Positions 9,701 to 16,325 of a stretch of 16,441 bases of DNA are shown piece by piece (the stretch's first letter is position 1; each line of letters starts with the position of its first letter). The position numbers were made by a program, and so were the translations under genes. The notes under the pieces are model-generated. The model was not told the DNA's origin. It did no database searches and saw only the letters and a program-made list of their open reading frames with translations. This stretch comes from VMCP01 sp964645755 (GTDB lineage: Bacteria > Bacteroidota > Bacteroidia > NS11-12g > UBA955): NCBI GenBank assembly GCA_964645755.1, contig CAZYBT010000055.1, positions 1-16,441 of the forward strand, given 5' to 3'.

Positions 9701-12700
9701 TCTAGATAATTTTGGATTTGCTGTTTTGTCGATCTACGATGTCGACAATGGTACTTTTGATAATTGCGGTGTGCAAAAATACTCTTTAGACAAGGATCGT
9801 TTTTACTGCTATGAATTGGGTAAAAGAACTGTGAACTTTACCTCGTCTGATCAATCAGGAAACTCCACTGTAACAACAACAGAAATTACTGTTCTCGATA
9901 CCATCCGACCTGTTATAAAAACCTTAAATAAGAACATTTATCTCGATAAGAACGGACAGTTTACCATAGATGCAATGTTCTTTGATAATGGTAGTTACGA
10001 CAATTGCGGTATTAAATCGCGCAGTTTGAGTCAGTATTCCTTCAATTGTTCTGATGTGGGAAATAAGTTGTTGTTGTATTCAATTACTGATACTTCTGGG
10101 AATTTTGCAATTGCAATTGTGAATTTTAAAGTTTTCGATACCATATCACCTAAGTTATTTACAGAAAATAAAACCCTGTATTTGAATCAAAATGGCACTG
10201 TGAAGCTTTCAAAGGATGTTTTCGCTAGCTTGTGCTCAGATAATTGTGGTATCCAATCGCTTTATTTGTCTGATTCAATTTTTACATGCACCGATGTTGG
10301 GAATAATATTGTTTCGTTGATTGCAATCGATAAAAACGGAAATTTCACATCTCAACAATTTACGGTTTTAGTAAAAGATACCATTGCACCACAATTTATA
10401 TCTAAGGATGCCACAATTTACATTGATACTGCAGGTTTTGCACACCTTTTCCCTCAAGATTTTATCATTTCTGCATCTGATAATTGTAAAGTTGGTAAGG
10501 TGCAATATTCGAAGAATGAATTTCTCAATACCGATATAGGTGAAAATTGGATAGAAGCATTTTTGATTGATGAAAATGGCAATAAATCTCCTGTTAAGTG
10601 GATTAAAGTGATGGTAGCGTTGGGAGATGCTGATAACGATAGTATTCCTGATTATGTTGAAAGAGCTTTGGATTATGATGCAGATGGCGTTCCAAATTAT
10701 CTGGATAAAGACTCCGATAATGATGGAATTCTTGATGTTGATGAAAACAATGGTTTGAATATTTTGCTTGATCTCGATAGAGATGGTTATGCAAATGTTT
10801 ATGATTACGATTCTGACAACGACAAAATTCTTGACATCATTGAAAATAATGGATATGATCCCGACAGAAATGGGCGGGTTGGACTTGGTAAAGTGAGTGT
10901 TGCGGCAAATGGAGTTCCAGTACTTGCCAATAACGCTTCCGGCTATCAATTGATTTATACCGATAGCGATCTTTTTCCAGATTATAAAGATCTCGATTCT
11001 GATGGAGATGGTATTTCAGATAAAATTGAAAATGGCGGTGCTGATTTACCAATAGACACTGACAATGACGGTCAGTTCGACTTTAGAGATCTGGATTCAG
11101 ACAACGATCTAATTTCGGATTCTATTGAAACCAATCAAGATTTCGACGATGATACCAGACCAAATTACATTGATAATGACTCAGATGGTGATGGAATTTC
11201 AGATTTGATAGAAAGCAATACAGATCATGACAATGATGGTTCCGGCTCCTTTTTGGATTTAGATTCCGACAATGATAAGATATTGGATGTGAATGAAATG
11301 AGTGCCGATATCGACAAAGATGGATTGGGAAATTGGATTGATAGTGATTCCGATAATGATGGTATTTCAGATTTAATTGAAACAAATCTCGATTTTGATA
11401 ACGACAGAATTCCTGACTTTTTGGATAATGATTGTGATGGGGATGGAATTTTAGATGAAGTTGAAGGAGTACCATTTATTTCTGGTATTCCAGCCGATAC
11501 CGATGCCGATGGCCAATATGATTACAAAGACTTTGATTCAGACAACGATGGTATTCTAGATGATATTGAAGGCAAAAGCAATCCTGATTTACCTGATACA
11601 GATGAAGATGGCATTCCAGACTTTAGAGACTTTGACTCCGACGATGATGGCGTTCCAGATTTGAATGAAGGTTTGAAAGATACAGATGGTGATGGAATTC
11701 TTGATGCTATTGATAAAGATTCGGATGAAGATGGCATTCCAGATAAAATTGAAACCTACTCTGATTCAGATGGCGATGGTATTCCTAATGCCCTTGATTT
11801 GGATTCTGATAATGATGGAATCAATGATGTGAGAGAGTGCGGCTATAACGATATCAATGGTTCAGGATTGGTTGTAAATCTTGATTCATGTATCACATTG
11901 GATATAGATGGTGATGGATTATACAATTTTATCGATACTGATTCTGATGGTGACGGTATCTCCGATTTGGCTGAGTCTGGCAAACCATATTCAGACTTGA
12001 ATTTTGATGGTCGAATTGATGGTATTGATACCGATTTAGATGGTATACAAGATCAAGCAGATGAGTTGAGTGGTAAATTTGGTGATGCTTATGACACTGA
12101 ATTGGTAGACAGTGATTTCGATGGCGTTCGAGATTTTGAAGACACCGACAGCGACAATGATTACATTGATGATGCAATTGAAACCGCAGCAGATGCAGAT
12201 TTTGATTATATTCCGAATTATTTAGATCCAGATTCAGATCAAGACAATATACCTGATTCTACCGAAACTGCATTTGATTTCGATGGCGATGGAATAGGCA
12301 ATTGGCTTGATCCTGATTCCGATAATGATCTTATAGCAGATTCGCTTGAGCTTGCCTTAGACTTTGATGCCGATGGAATTCCAAATTATTTAGATTTAGA
12401 TAGCGACAACGATGAAGTGGACGATATTTTGGAGGGAAGTCAAGATCTTGATAAAAACACATATAAAGATTTTATAGATCCTCAAATAACTGTTCCTGAA
12501 GTATTTACGCCAAACCAAGATGGAATCAATGATTTACTTGTTGTGAAAGGTCTCGTGAACTATCCAAATGCCAGTATCACGGTATTTAATCAATGGGGGC
12601 AGGTTGTATTTACTTCAGATGGGCCTTACAAAAACAATTGGAATGGAACCAACACACAAGGATCGAATTTCCAACTTGATGTGGTATTGCCCGAAGGTAT

Positions 12701-12788
12701 TTACTTCTATGTTTTAGACCATAACCGCACCGATGGTGCAATGTTTAACAGACCTCAATTAAAAGGTAATTTTTATATTAAACCATAA
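6723..12788 (+). CDS. Giant SprB-repeat / HYR-like / TSP3-like surface protein with T9SS type B signal
   Basis: Predicted surface adhesin or filament of 2021 residues, T9SS cargo. The signal peptide is hydrophobic at about residues 15-30, with likely cleavage after LFA at position 30. Four blocks follow. Residues 35-658 hold about eight SprB-type repeats (C-F, G, S-G-G-x-x-P-Y-x-Y-x-W, L-x-A-G-T-Y, T-D-x-N-G-C patterns). Residues 659-1298 hold eight repeats of exactly 80 residues with DT..P, DNC and D.SGN motifs (HYR-like). Residues 1299-1919 are a very Asp-rich thrombospondin-type-3-like array with about 17 D-S-D-x-D cores, expected to bind calcium. Residues 1924-2021 are a CHU_C/type B sorting domain (VFTPNQDGIND, later WNG). 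No enzyme domain is seen. SprB repeats and the neighbouring PorP/SprF gene suggest analogy to the gliding adhesin SprB of Flavobacterium johnsoniae. It is not called sprB because SprB is much larger and orthology cannot be shown here. Confidence 0.95.
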   Translation: MISCQKYSGNYLRGWVFFLFTFILTSGLFAASSPKLSLLSKASESCVNSNDGKVELKVTGGSSPFQFKIVGQSFQSSKKFDSLAPGTYLFCVEDDKSKTDTLSVYIAPASKFILSAVTTQPKCALSGTGAISLSVSGGPGGYIYNWTNNSGYTSTSKNISSLNSGSYALKITDGNGCKFDTTIQISPLYTLTSSLSKGDIKCFGSADGMAKLNVVSSIGQFNVAWTGPNNYSSTSTIITGLSQGNYSVTVTDTANCTSSHAFVILMPSQLNVNIKSVKDALCYNGATGHILTDVSGGRKPYNFSWSGPSSYQSNDQNIFDATYGLFQITVTDSSGCTASRQAFVSEPSQLSASSKITDVTCFGLSNGKIEQTVGGGSKPYSYSWTSGLKTKDIVSLSAGTYTVVISDSNGCVLSKTYTVGTPQELELAYVSTNVKCFNQKNGSFTLFGSGGTFPWTYNITGPSAFSSTAVTNKNLGAGTYKAKISDAKGCKDSQLIVITQPQILAVTKKAIQPSCFGLKGALSLNVTGGTSPYSYEWLDNSGALYAATQNVVSADVGSYSYTVSDANQCTVFDTIKVYQPSQLQLSLKSSVFPVCFADSTGQIKLGALGGLKPYSFQLNGRPFQSDSLYKNLPKGVYAISLRDKNYCSDTINYYLKYLDTTRPSMSLKKPTIFIGNSGLAVLQLSQIDSGITDNCEISSISISKTAFNCNEIGMNTVNVKATDLSGNAFIKTTQVLVKDTVKPTLLSQSVNIYLNNSGNATLTAVQINKGSYDNCKIDSVLISKSTFNCSNLGVNQILFKVKDNSGNQSSQLVTVNVIDTVKPVIVYKNVNCYLNSSGIGKITDSDINNGSYDNCGIVSFSVSQQQFDCSEIGTNFVTFKIADQAGNIATQSVKVTVIDTFKPTIKIKTVALYLNQYGYAVLAPSDFDNGSFDNCKIASKAISKSVFTCGNLGSNTVVYTVTDPSGNSIQTTVPLTVYDTSKPVNKTRNTSVYLDNFGFAVLSIYDVDNGTFDNCGVQKYSLDKDRFYCYELGKRTVNFTSSDQSGNSTVTTTEITVLDTIRPVIKTLNKNIYLDKNGQFTIDAMFFDNGSYDNCGIKSRSLSQYSFNCSDVGNKLLLYSITDTSGNFAIAIVNFKVFDTISPKLFTENKTLYLNQNGTVKLSKDVFASLCSDNCGIQSLYLSDSIFTCTDVGNNIVSLIAIDKNGNFTSQQFTVLVKDTIAPQFISKDATIYIDTAGFAHLFPQDFIISASDNCKVGKVQYSKNEFLNTDIGENWIEAFLIDENGNKSPVKWIKVMVALGDADNDSIPDYVERALDYDADGVPNYLDKDSDNDGILDVDENNGLNILLDLDRDGYANVYDYDSDNDKILDIIENNGYDPDRNGRVGLGKVSVAANGVPVLANNASGYQLIYTDSDLFPDYKDLDSDGDGISDKIENGGADLPIDTDNDGQFDFRDLDSDNDLISDSIETNQDFDDDTRPNYIDNDSDGDGISDLIESNTDHDNDGSGSFLDLDSDNDKILDVNEMSADIDKDGLGNWIDSDSDNDGISDLIETNLDFDNDRIPDFLDNDCDGDGILDEVEGVPFISGIPADTDADGQYDYKDFDSDNDGILDDIEGKSNPDLPDTDEDGIPDFRDFDSDDDGVPDLNEGLKDTDGDGILDAIDKDSDEDGIPDKIETYSDSDGDGIPNALDLDSDNDGINDVRECGYNDINGSGLVVNLDSCITLDIDGDGLYNFIDTDSDGDGISDLAESGKPYSDLNFDGRIDGIDTDLDGIQDQADELSGKFGDAYDTELVDSDFDGVRDFEDTDSDNDYIDDAIETAADADFDYIPNYLDPDSDQDNIPDSTETAFDFDGDGIGNWLDPDSDNDLIADSLELALDFDADGIPNYLDLDSDNDEVDDILEGSQDLDKNTYKDFIDPQITVPEVFTPNQDGINDLLVVKGLVNYPNASITVFNQWGQVVFTSDGPYKNNWNGTNTQGSNFQLDVVLPEGIYFYVLDHNRTDGAMFNRPQLKGNFYIKP
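6825..8696 (+). repeat. About eight SprB-type repeats (protein level)
   Basis: Residues 35-658 contain about eight units of 75-85 residues. Typical units open with a Cys-containing segment (IKCFGSADG, VTCFGLSNG, VKCFNQKNG), then an S/G-G-G..P-Y/F core, an aromatic-W strand, an L-x-x-G-x-Y strand and a T/S-D-x-x-G-C end. The pattern matches the SprB repeat family named after the gliding adhesin. The first and last units are the most diverged (the last has GLKPYSF but no W). Confidence 0.88.
8697..10616 (+). repeat. Eight tandem repeats of exactly 240 bp / 80 residues, HYR-like
   Basis: Eight units start at 8697, 8937, 9177, 9417, 9657, 9897, 10137 and 10377, each exactly 80 codons with no insertion or deletion. 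Shared residues are D-T at 1-2, P at 5, Y/F-L/I near 14-16, G near 20, D-N-C at 35-37, C at 51, G at 55, D at 65, G-N at 68-69, and a closing hydrophobic strand. The pattern resembles HYR/Ig-like repeats of secreted proteins. The Cys at 37 and 51 probably form a disulfide. Unit 7 has an extra Cys at 33. Unit 8 has Asn instead of Cys at 51, leaving Cys37 unpaired. Confidence 0.93.
10617..12479 (+). repeat. Asp-rich thrombospondin-type-3-like calcium-binding array
   Basis: Residues 1299-1919 repeat a pattern of the type D-x-D-x-D-G-I-P-N-Y-x-D-x-D-S-D-x-D-G-I-x-D-x-x-E with a unit of about 35 residues. I count 17 clear cores of the D-S-D-x-D kind (one has Cys for Ser, near 11433), plus one degenerate unit near 12030. 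Such motifs coordinate calcium in thrombospondin type 3 repeats and in OmpA-linked TSP3 regions. A stiff, calcium-dependent stalk next to the sorting domain is the likely role. Binding itself is inferred from the motifs. Confidence 0.9.
12492..12788 (+). other. T9SS type B C-terminal sorting domain (CHU_C family) of the SprB-repeat protein
   Basis: Residues 1924-2021 begin VPEVFTPNQDGIND, followed by a VFNQWGQVVF strand, a NNWNG motif and a final beta strand GNFYIKP. These are hallmark features of the CHU_C/type B signal (F-x-P-N-x-D-G-x-N-D, then the N-x-W-G-x-x-V-F strand). It is closer to the family consensus than the sorting domain of the first gene, where the corresponding strand reads IFDPHGLKVF. 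Confidence 0.95.
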
Positions 12789-12790
12789 TG
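12786..12790 (+). promoter_or_regulatory. TAATG stop/start overlap before the PorP/SprF gene
   Basis: The TAA of the giant gene (12786-12788) shares its last base with an ATG at 12788-12790. Two more in-frame ATGs follow at 12791 and 12812. This again suggests translational coupling of cargo and export partner. Which ATG is used cannot be decided from the sequence alone. Confidence 0.6.
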
Positions 12791-13744
12791 ATGAAATTTT
12801 TAAATGGCAATATGAAATACTGTGCGTTGGTAATTTTGAGTATACAGACTTTGACCCTTTGGTCGCAACAAGCCTCACTCACAACGCAATATGATATTGT
12901 TTCAGGAATTCAAAATCCTGCCTATAATGGAATCCATCAGTCATTGAGAATTGATGCAATTTCACGCATTCAATGGGCCAATTTTCCTGGTACACCCAGA
13001 TACACCTGCCTTGGCATTCAATCGCCTTTGAGTAAGGATTTTGCCTTTGGTGCTAATTTTCAATCTATGAAAGTTGGGAGTTTCAAAGTGGCTTCCCCTT
13101 TATCTATGAATGTAGTTGCCGGTGATATGGCCTATCACAAGCAAATTGCTAAGAATATTCAAGTTGCAGTTGGATTACGCCTAGGCATTTTTAGCTTCAA
13201 CATGCAGCTCTCAAAGTTGGGTATCGACAATCCCAACGATGTGGCTGTAGCAGGAAATGATTATAATTTGAACACCCCTGTTGTTGGTGGAGGGATAATC
13301 GTTTATGGTAAGAATTATTATTTTGGCGGGTCAATGCCACAGTATGCATTGATTTCTGATCAAATTCTAGACAATGTGAATCTCGGCTACAACGCGAGGT
13401 CGTTTTATTTAATGAATGCAGGTTATATTATCCCGTTGAATTCAGATTGGAATATTAAAGCAACCGTGCAATCGAGATATTATAAAGGATTACCAGTTCA
13501 AGCTGATTTCAATTTGTATTTAATCGATAAAAGTTTGTTTTCTATTGGGTATGGATATCGTTCCACTGGTTCACATGCCATGTTATCGAGTATCAAAGTA
13601 AATGAATTCTTTAAGGTTCTTTACTCTTTTGAAACAGGCTCGGTTTATAATAAAAATACTCCGTTTACTTCCCATGAATTCGGACTTTCCTACGGATTTT
13701 TCCAACCGTCGAAACAAACTAAAGTTATACCTAGATTCTATTAA
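12788..13744 (+). CDS. PorP/SprF-family type IX secretion outer-membrane protein
   Basis: Outer-membrane protein of 318 residues in the PorP/SprF family. These proteins act with the T9SS; SprF is required for secretion and surface attachment of the type B cargo SprB in Flavobacterium johnsoniae. Visible marks are a signal peptide (hydrophobic about 11-24, ending LWSQQ), the family motif NPAYNG at residues 43-48, then R-x-Q-W and a GTP segment around 60-70, many alternating amphipathic strands rich in G/Y/F, and a C-terminal RFY typical of outer-membrane barrels. Length fits the family. The start may instead be 12791 or 12812; the last leaves the more usual short n-region. It follows two type B cargo genes directly, so it is probably their dedicated partner (inference). 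No symbol is given because many paralogues exist in this phylum and their specificity cannot be read here. Confidence 0.93.
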   Translation: MMKFLNGNMKYCALVILSIQTLTLWSQQASLTTQYDIVSGIQNPAYNGIHQSLRIDAISRIQWANFPGTPRYTCLGIQSPLSKDFAFGANFQSMKVGSFKVASPLSMNVVAGDMAYHKQIAKNIQVAVGLRLGIFSFNMQLSKLGIDNPNDVAVAGNDYNLNTPVVGGGIIVYGKNYYFGGSMPQYALISDQILDNVNLGYNARSFYLMNAGYIIPLNSDWNIKATVQSRYYKGLPVQADFNLYLIDKSLFSIGYGYRSTGSHAMLSSIKVNEFFKVLYSFETGSVYNKNTPFTSHEFGLSYGFFQPSKQTKVIPRFY

Positions 13745-13747
13745 TCC

Positions 13748-15634
13748 ATGTTAAAACCTGAATATATTTTCCTTTGGATACTTTTTCATCTAGGTGCGGT
13801 TGAATTACCCCGTACTTTAGCCAATAGAGCAAAACCCAAAACACCTGCTTATGAACAGGTGAAACACATGCGTTACTCGAGCGCACTTTCGGCTTATAAA
13901 TCTCTAAACGATGTGAAACTCCCTGTTGAATTTCGTGCAGTAGCTTCCGCATTGTCTTTTACGAATCAAAATGATTCAGCATTGAAAGTTTACAATACAA
14001 TGCTCGCCAAATTTCCAAATAGCTTCGTGAATAAAGATCTCCTGGAAATGTCCCTCATTGCTAGAAAACTTGGAAAATACCAATATGCCGATAGTTTGGT
14101 TGCTGTGCTCAAGGCAGGTGAGTATTCTTATTTGAATATTTTCGACGATTATCTTGATACTAACTATCATAAAAGACATCAAGGACTTGATATTTATTCC
14201 AAAAATAAAAAAGTTTTAACCTTCAAATCGAATTCTTCCGATCACTATGGCGCGGTTAGAGATCCTAAAAGTTTGAATTGGTTTATCCATACTCGTGAAA
14301 ATTTGCCCGATGGTCTTTTAAATAGTATTTCACCGACCGACAAGAAATCGTTTGGTCAAATTCGTCAAGTTCAAAATTGGAATTCATCGAATACTGCTGT
14401 TGGTGACCTTCTTCAAGATAAAATCATCAACAGATATGTAGAATTGTCGCACATCGACAGTTTTGGAAACTATTATGTGACCATGAATAACCGTTTTGTG
14501 AATGATAGCGATCAATTTTTGTTGCAAACTTACCGGTATTTCTACAATCCTAAATTGAGTAAATATACTTTTGAGGGACTTGGGTTGGAGCAATATTTTT
14601 ACAACGTTTCGGCGTTTGTATTGAATGATTCAAGAACAAAAGCCCTTTTTTGTAGCGATATGCCAGGATCTTTAGGAAAATCTGATATCTGGATTGGAGA
14701 TGTTGCCTTCGACAGATCTGGAAAGATGGTTTTATCGAATATTGGAAACTTAGGTCCTAAAGTAAATTCGATTCTGTCTGAAACAGATCCTGTTTTTATC
14801 AATGATGAAATCATAGCATTTGCATCTGAAGGAAGAATGGGTTTTGGGGGATATGATCTCTATTTTTACAGTTTATTGAACAATGAAGTTTCGAATGCTG
14901 GCTTGGTTATCAACTCTACCAAAGATGAGTATTTCCCTAAATATTACGATGGGAAATTATATTATACTTCTACAGATTCGGCTCACTCTAAATGTACCTA
15001 TTCAATTAATGTGCCGTATGAAACAATTTATGAATCTGTATTGCCAATCATTCCAGTTGTTCCTGATTATGTACCTCAAGATCCAGTTGTGGTGACAAAT
15101 AATGAGGGTTCAGCGTCCATACAAAATACTCTCGACAAAGTAAAAAAAGAGAGCATCAATAAATATGATTATGCCAGAAAAATGTCGTTTGTGTTAATGT
15201 CTGACTCTGAACGATTGGATATGGTGAATCGGGTAGATTCTTCTGCTAACTACAAAGATTATCGTTTTATGACGTTGTTTCATATTGATAATAACTTTGT
15301 GATTGAAAAAGATTTTGAAAAAGAACTTGAGATAGTTGCTGCTTTATTGAAAAATCGATCTGATTGGGGTATCGAAATCAGGTCTTATACCGATAGTCGC
15401 GGTGCAAAAACCAAGAATCTCAAATTATCTCAAGGCAGGGCTGATTATGTGGCGGAATATCTTAAAAATAAAGGTGTAAATCCAGGTCAAATATTGCCAC
15501 TTGGGTTTGGTGAATCAATGTTGATTAACCATTGTGCTGATGGCATTGAATGTTCGGAGGAAGAACACCGTCAGAATAGACGCACAGAACTGATTATTAC
15601 GCCTGTATTTTATTGGAAAAAGTCTAAGCAATAA
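13748..15634 (+). CDS. PorE-like OmpA-family protein (TPR-like, WD40-like propeller, OmpA C-terminal domain)
   Basis: Predicted envelope anchor protein of 628 residues. A hydrophobic segment at about 6-19 is probably the signal peptide. Residues 35-135 are helical, with TPR-like A..AY and A..VY patterns. The middle holds WD40-like/PD40 propeller strands: SDMPGSLGKSDIW near 14660-14698 and ASEGRMGFGGYDLYF near 14821-14868. An OmpA C-terminal domain occupies about 508-621. Asp549 (in TDSRG) and Arg564 (in LSQGRA) have the 15-residue spacing of the diaminopimelate-binding Asp/Arg pair known from OmpA, so peptidoglycan binding is likely. A C....C loop and NRRTE near 600-614 are typical of OmpA proteins in this phylum. 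The order matches PorE of the T9SS, except that I see no carboxypeptidase-regulatory-like domain between propeller and OmpA. It lies 3 bases after the PorP/SprF gene. The OmpA call is firm; the PorE-like role is inferred. Confidence 0.9.
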   Translation: MLKPEYIFLWILFHLGAVELPRTLANRAKPKTPAYEQVKHMRYSSALSAYKSLNDVKLPVEFRAVASALSFTNQNDSALKVYNTMLAKFPNSFVNKDLLEMSLIARKLGKYQYADSLVAVLKAGEYSYLNIFDDYLDTNYHKRHQGLDIYSKNKKVLTFKSNSSDHYGAVRDPKSLNWFIHTRENLPDGLLNSISPTDKKSFGQIRQVQNWNSSNTAVGDLLQDKIINRYVELSHIDSFGNYYVTMNNRFVNDSDQFLLQTYRYFYNPKLSKYTFEGLGLEQYFYNVSAFVLNDSRTKALFCSDMPGSLGKSDIWIGDVAFDRSGKMVLSNIGNLGPKVNSILSETDPVFINDEIIAFASEGRMGFGGYDLYFYSLLNNEVSNAGLVINSTKDEYFPKYYDGKLYYTSTDSAHSKCTYSINVPYETIYESVLPIIPVVPDYVPQDPVVVTNNEGSASIQNTLDKVKKESINKYDYARKMSFVLMSDSERLDMVNRVDSSANYKDYRFMTLFHIDNNFVIEKDFEKELEIVAALLKNRSDWGIEIRSYTDSRGAKTKNLKLSQGRADYVAEYLKNKGVNPGQILPLGFGESMLINHCADGIECSEEEHRQNRRTELIITPVFYWKKSKQ

Positions 15635-15640
15635 GTGATA

Positions 15641-16180
15641 ATGATAAATTGGAATAGATTTTTTAAGGGGATCTCCAAATATTTTGTGGTTTTGGGATTC
15701 ACTCTTTTCAATTCATCTTCTGCACAATTGTTTACCGATAATATTGTCGATGTAGAAATTACAGCGGGGGTTCAGTATTTGAAAGTGAATGAAAATCATT
15801 TTAGAGGAACTGCAAGTTTGAATTTAACGTTGGGTGATATGTATCTTGGTGCGGGAATATTGGGATCGAGCGATGTGAAGTTAGATATTGGATATCATTT
15901 AATCAATACCGATGAATTCGTTTTAACCCCGGGATACCAAAGAATTAGTTTCATGGTGGATCATGCATTTGCAAATACCCTTTTTTTACAGTCTCAATTT
16001 ATGATTTCTGATAATTCTTTTATTAAAATTCGGGGTGCTTATATTTTTTCCCAAAATGCAAATATTAAAATGGCTTTTACACCGCAAATTGAATATGGTT
16101 TTCGTTTCGATATGACAGGCAATTCAATGGGGAGGGACAGGGGTAATTCCTGGAGTTCTTGGTTCTCAGACATCTGGTAG
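15641..16180 (+). CDS. Small predicted outer-membrane beta-barrel protein, function unknown
   Basis: I do not recognise a named family. The ATG at 15641 gives 179 residues. A GTG two codons upstream (15635) is possible but less likely. Residues 1-28 look like a signal peptide (basic start, hydrophobic 14-23, ending SSSA before Gln), as is common in this phylum. The mature part of about 150 residues has alternating strands (ASLNLTLGDMYLGAGILG, VKLDIGYHLI, FIKIRGAYIF, QIEYGFRFDM) and ends in an aromatic residue (SDIW), consistent with a small barrel of roughly eight strands. No cysteines or known catalytic motif are seen. It starts 6 bases after the OmpA gene and is the last gene of the operon, so a role in assembling or anchoring the surface proteins is plausible but unproven. 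Confidence 0.75.
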   Translation: MINWNRFFKGISKYFVVLGFTLFNSSSAQLFTDNIVDVEITAGVQYLKVNENHFRGTASLNLTLGDMYLGAGILGSSDVKLDIGYHLINTDEFVLTPGYQRISFMVDHAFANTLFLQSQFMISDNSFIKIRGAYIFSQNANIKMAFTPQIEYGFRFDMTGNSMGRDRGNSWSSWFSDIW

Positions 16181-16190
16181 TTGGAAGGTC

Positions 16191-16274
16191 TAAAAGTTGA
16201 TGAAGGTTTATAAAGGTTTATGAAGGTTTATGAAAGTTTATGAAAGTTTATGAAAGTTTATGAAAGTTTATGAA
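16191..16274 (+). repeat. 10-bp tandem repeat (TGAARGTTTA), about 8 copies
   Basis: Seven clean 10-base units start at 16201, 16211, 16221, 16231, 16241, 16251 and 16261, followed by a partial unit (TGAA) at 16271-16274. A degenerate copy (TAAAAGTTGA) precedes them at 16191. Units 1-3 have GG at positions 5-6 and units 4-7 have AG, so the array consists of two sub-blocks. It lies 10 bases after the stop codon of the last operon gene and is not coding. Function is unknown; it may simply be a polymorphic short repeat. Confidence 0.92.
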
Positions 16275-16281
16275 CCTAGAA

Positions 16282-16325
16282 CTGTGAAACGGCATCTGTG
16301 AAACTGCAATTCTAAACTCTAAACT
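16282..16325 (+). repeat. Small direct repeats downstream of the operon
   Basis: The 9-mer CTGTGAAAC occurs at 16282-16290 and 16296-16304. The 7-mer TCTAAAC occurs in tandem at 16311-16317 and 16318-16324. A 9-base inverted pair, AAAGTTGAT at 16193-16201 and ATCAACTTT at 16326-16334, brackets these and the tandem array. The remainder of the 16181-16387 gap holds nothing recognisable beyond these and the terminator. Confidence 0.7.

Noticed and set aside
10368..10949. 193-residue minus-strand open frame and several shorter minus-strand frames at 10603-12177
   Set aside because: They are antisense to the Asp-rich repeat coding region. The repetitive GAT/GAC-rich codons avoid stops on the other strand, and the products are low-complexity Ile/His/Asn-rich sequences with no domain.
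6723..12788. Naming the second giant gene sprB
   Set aside because: SprB repeats and the neighbouring PorP/SprF gene fit, but many Bacteroidota proteins share these repeats, and the HYR-like and Asp-rich blocks and the length do not allow an orthology claim from sequence alone.
15635..15640. GTG start at 15635 for the last operon gene
   Set aside because: The ATG two codons later gives a normal signal peptide, and ATG starts are used by the other genes here. The GTG remains possible but is not preferred.
16201..16274. Tandem repeats as a possible CRISPR array
   Set aside because: Units are contiguous 10-mers with no spacers and no cas genes nearby.
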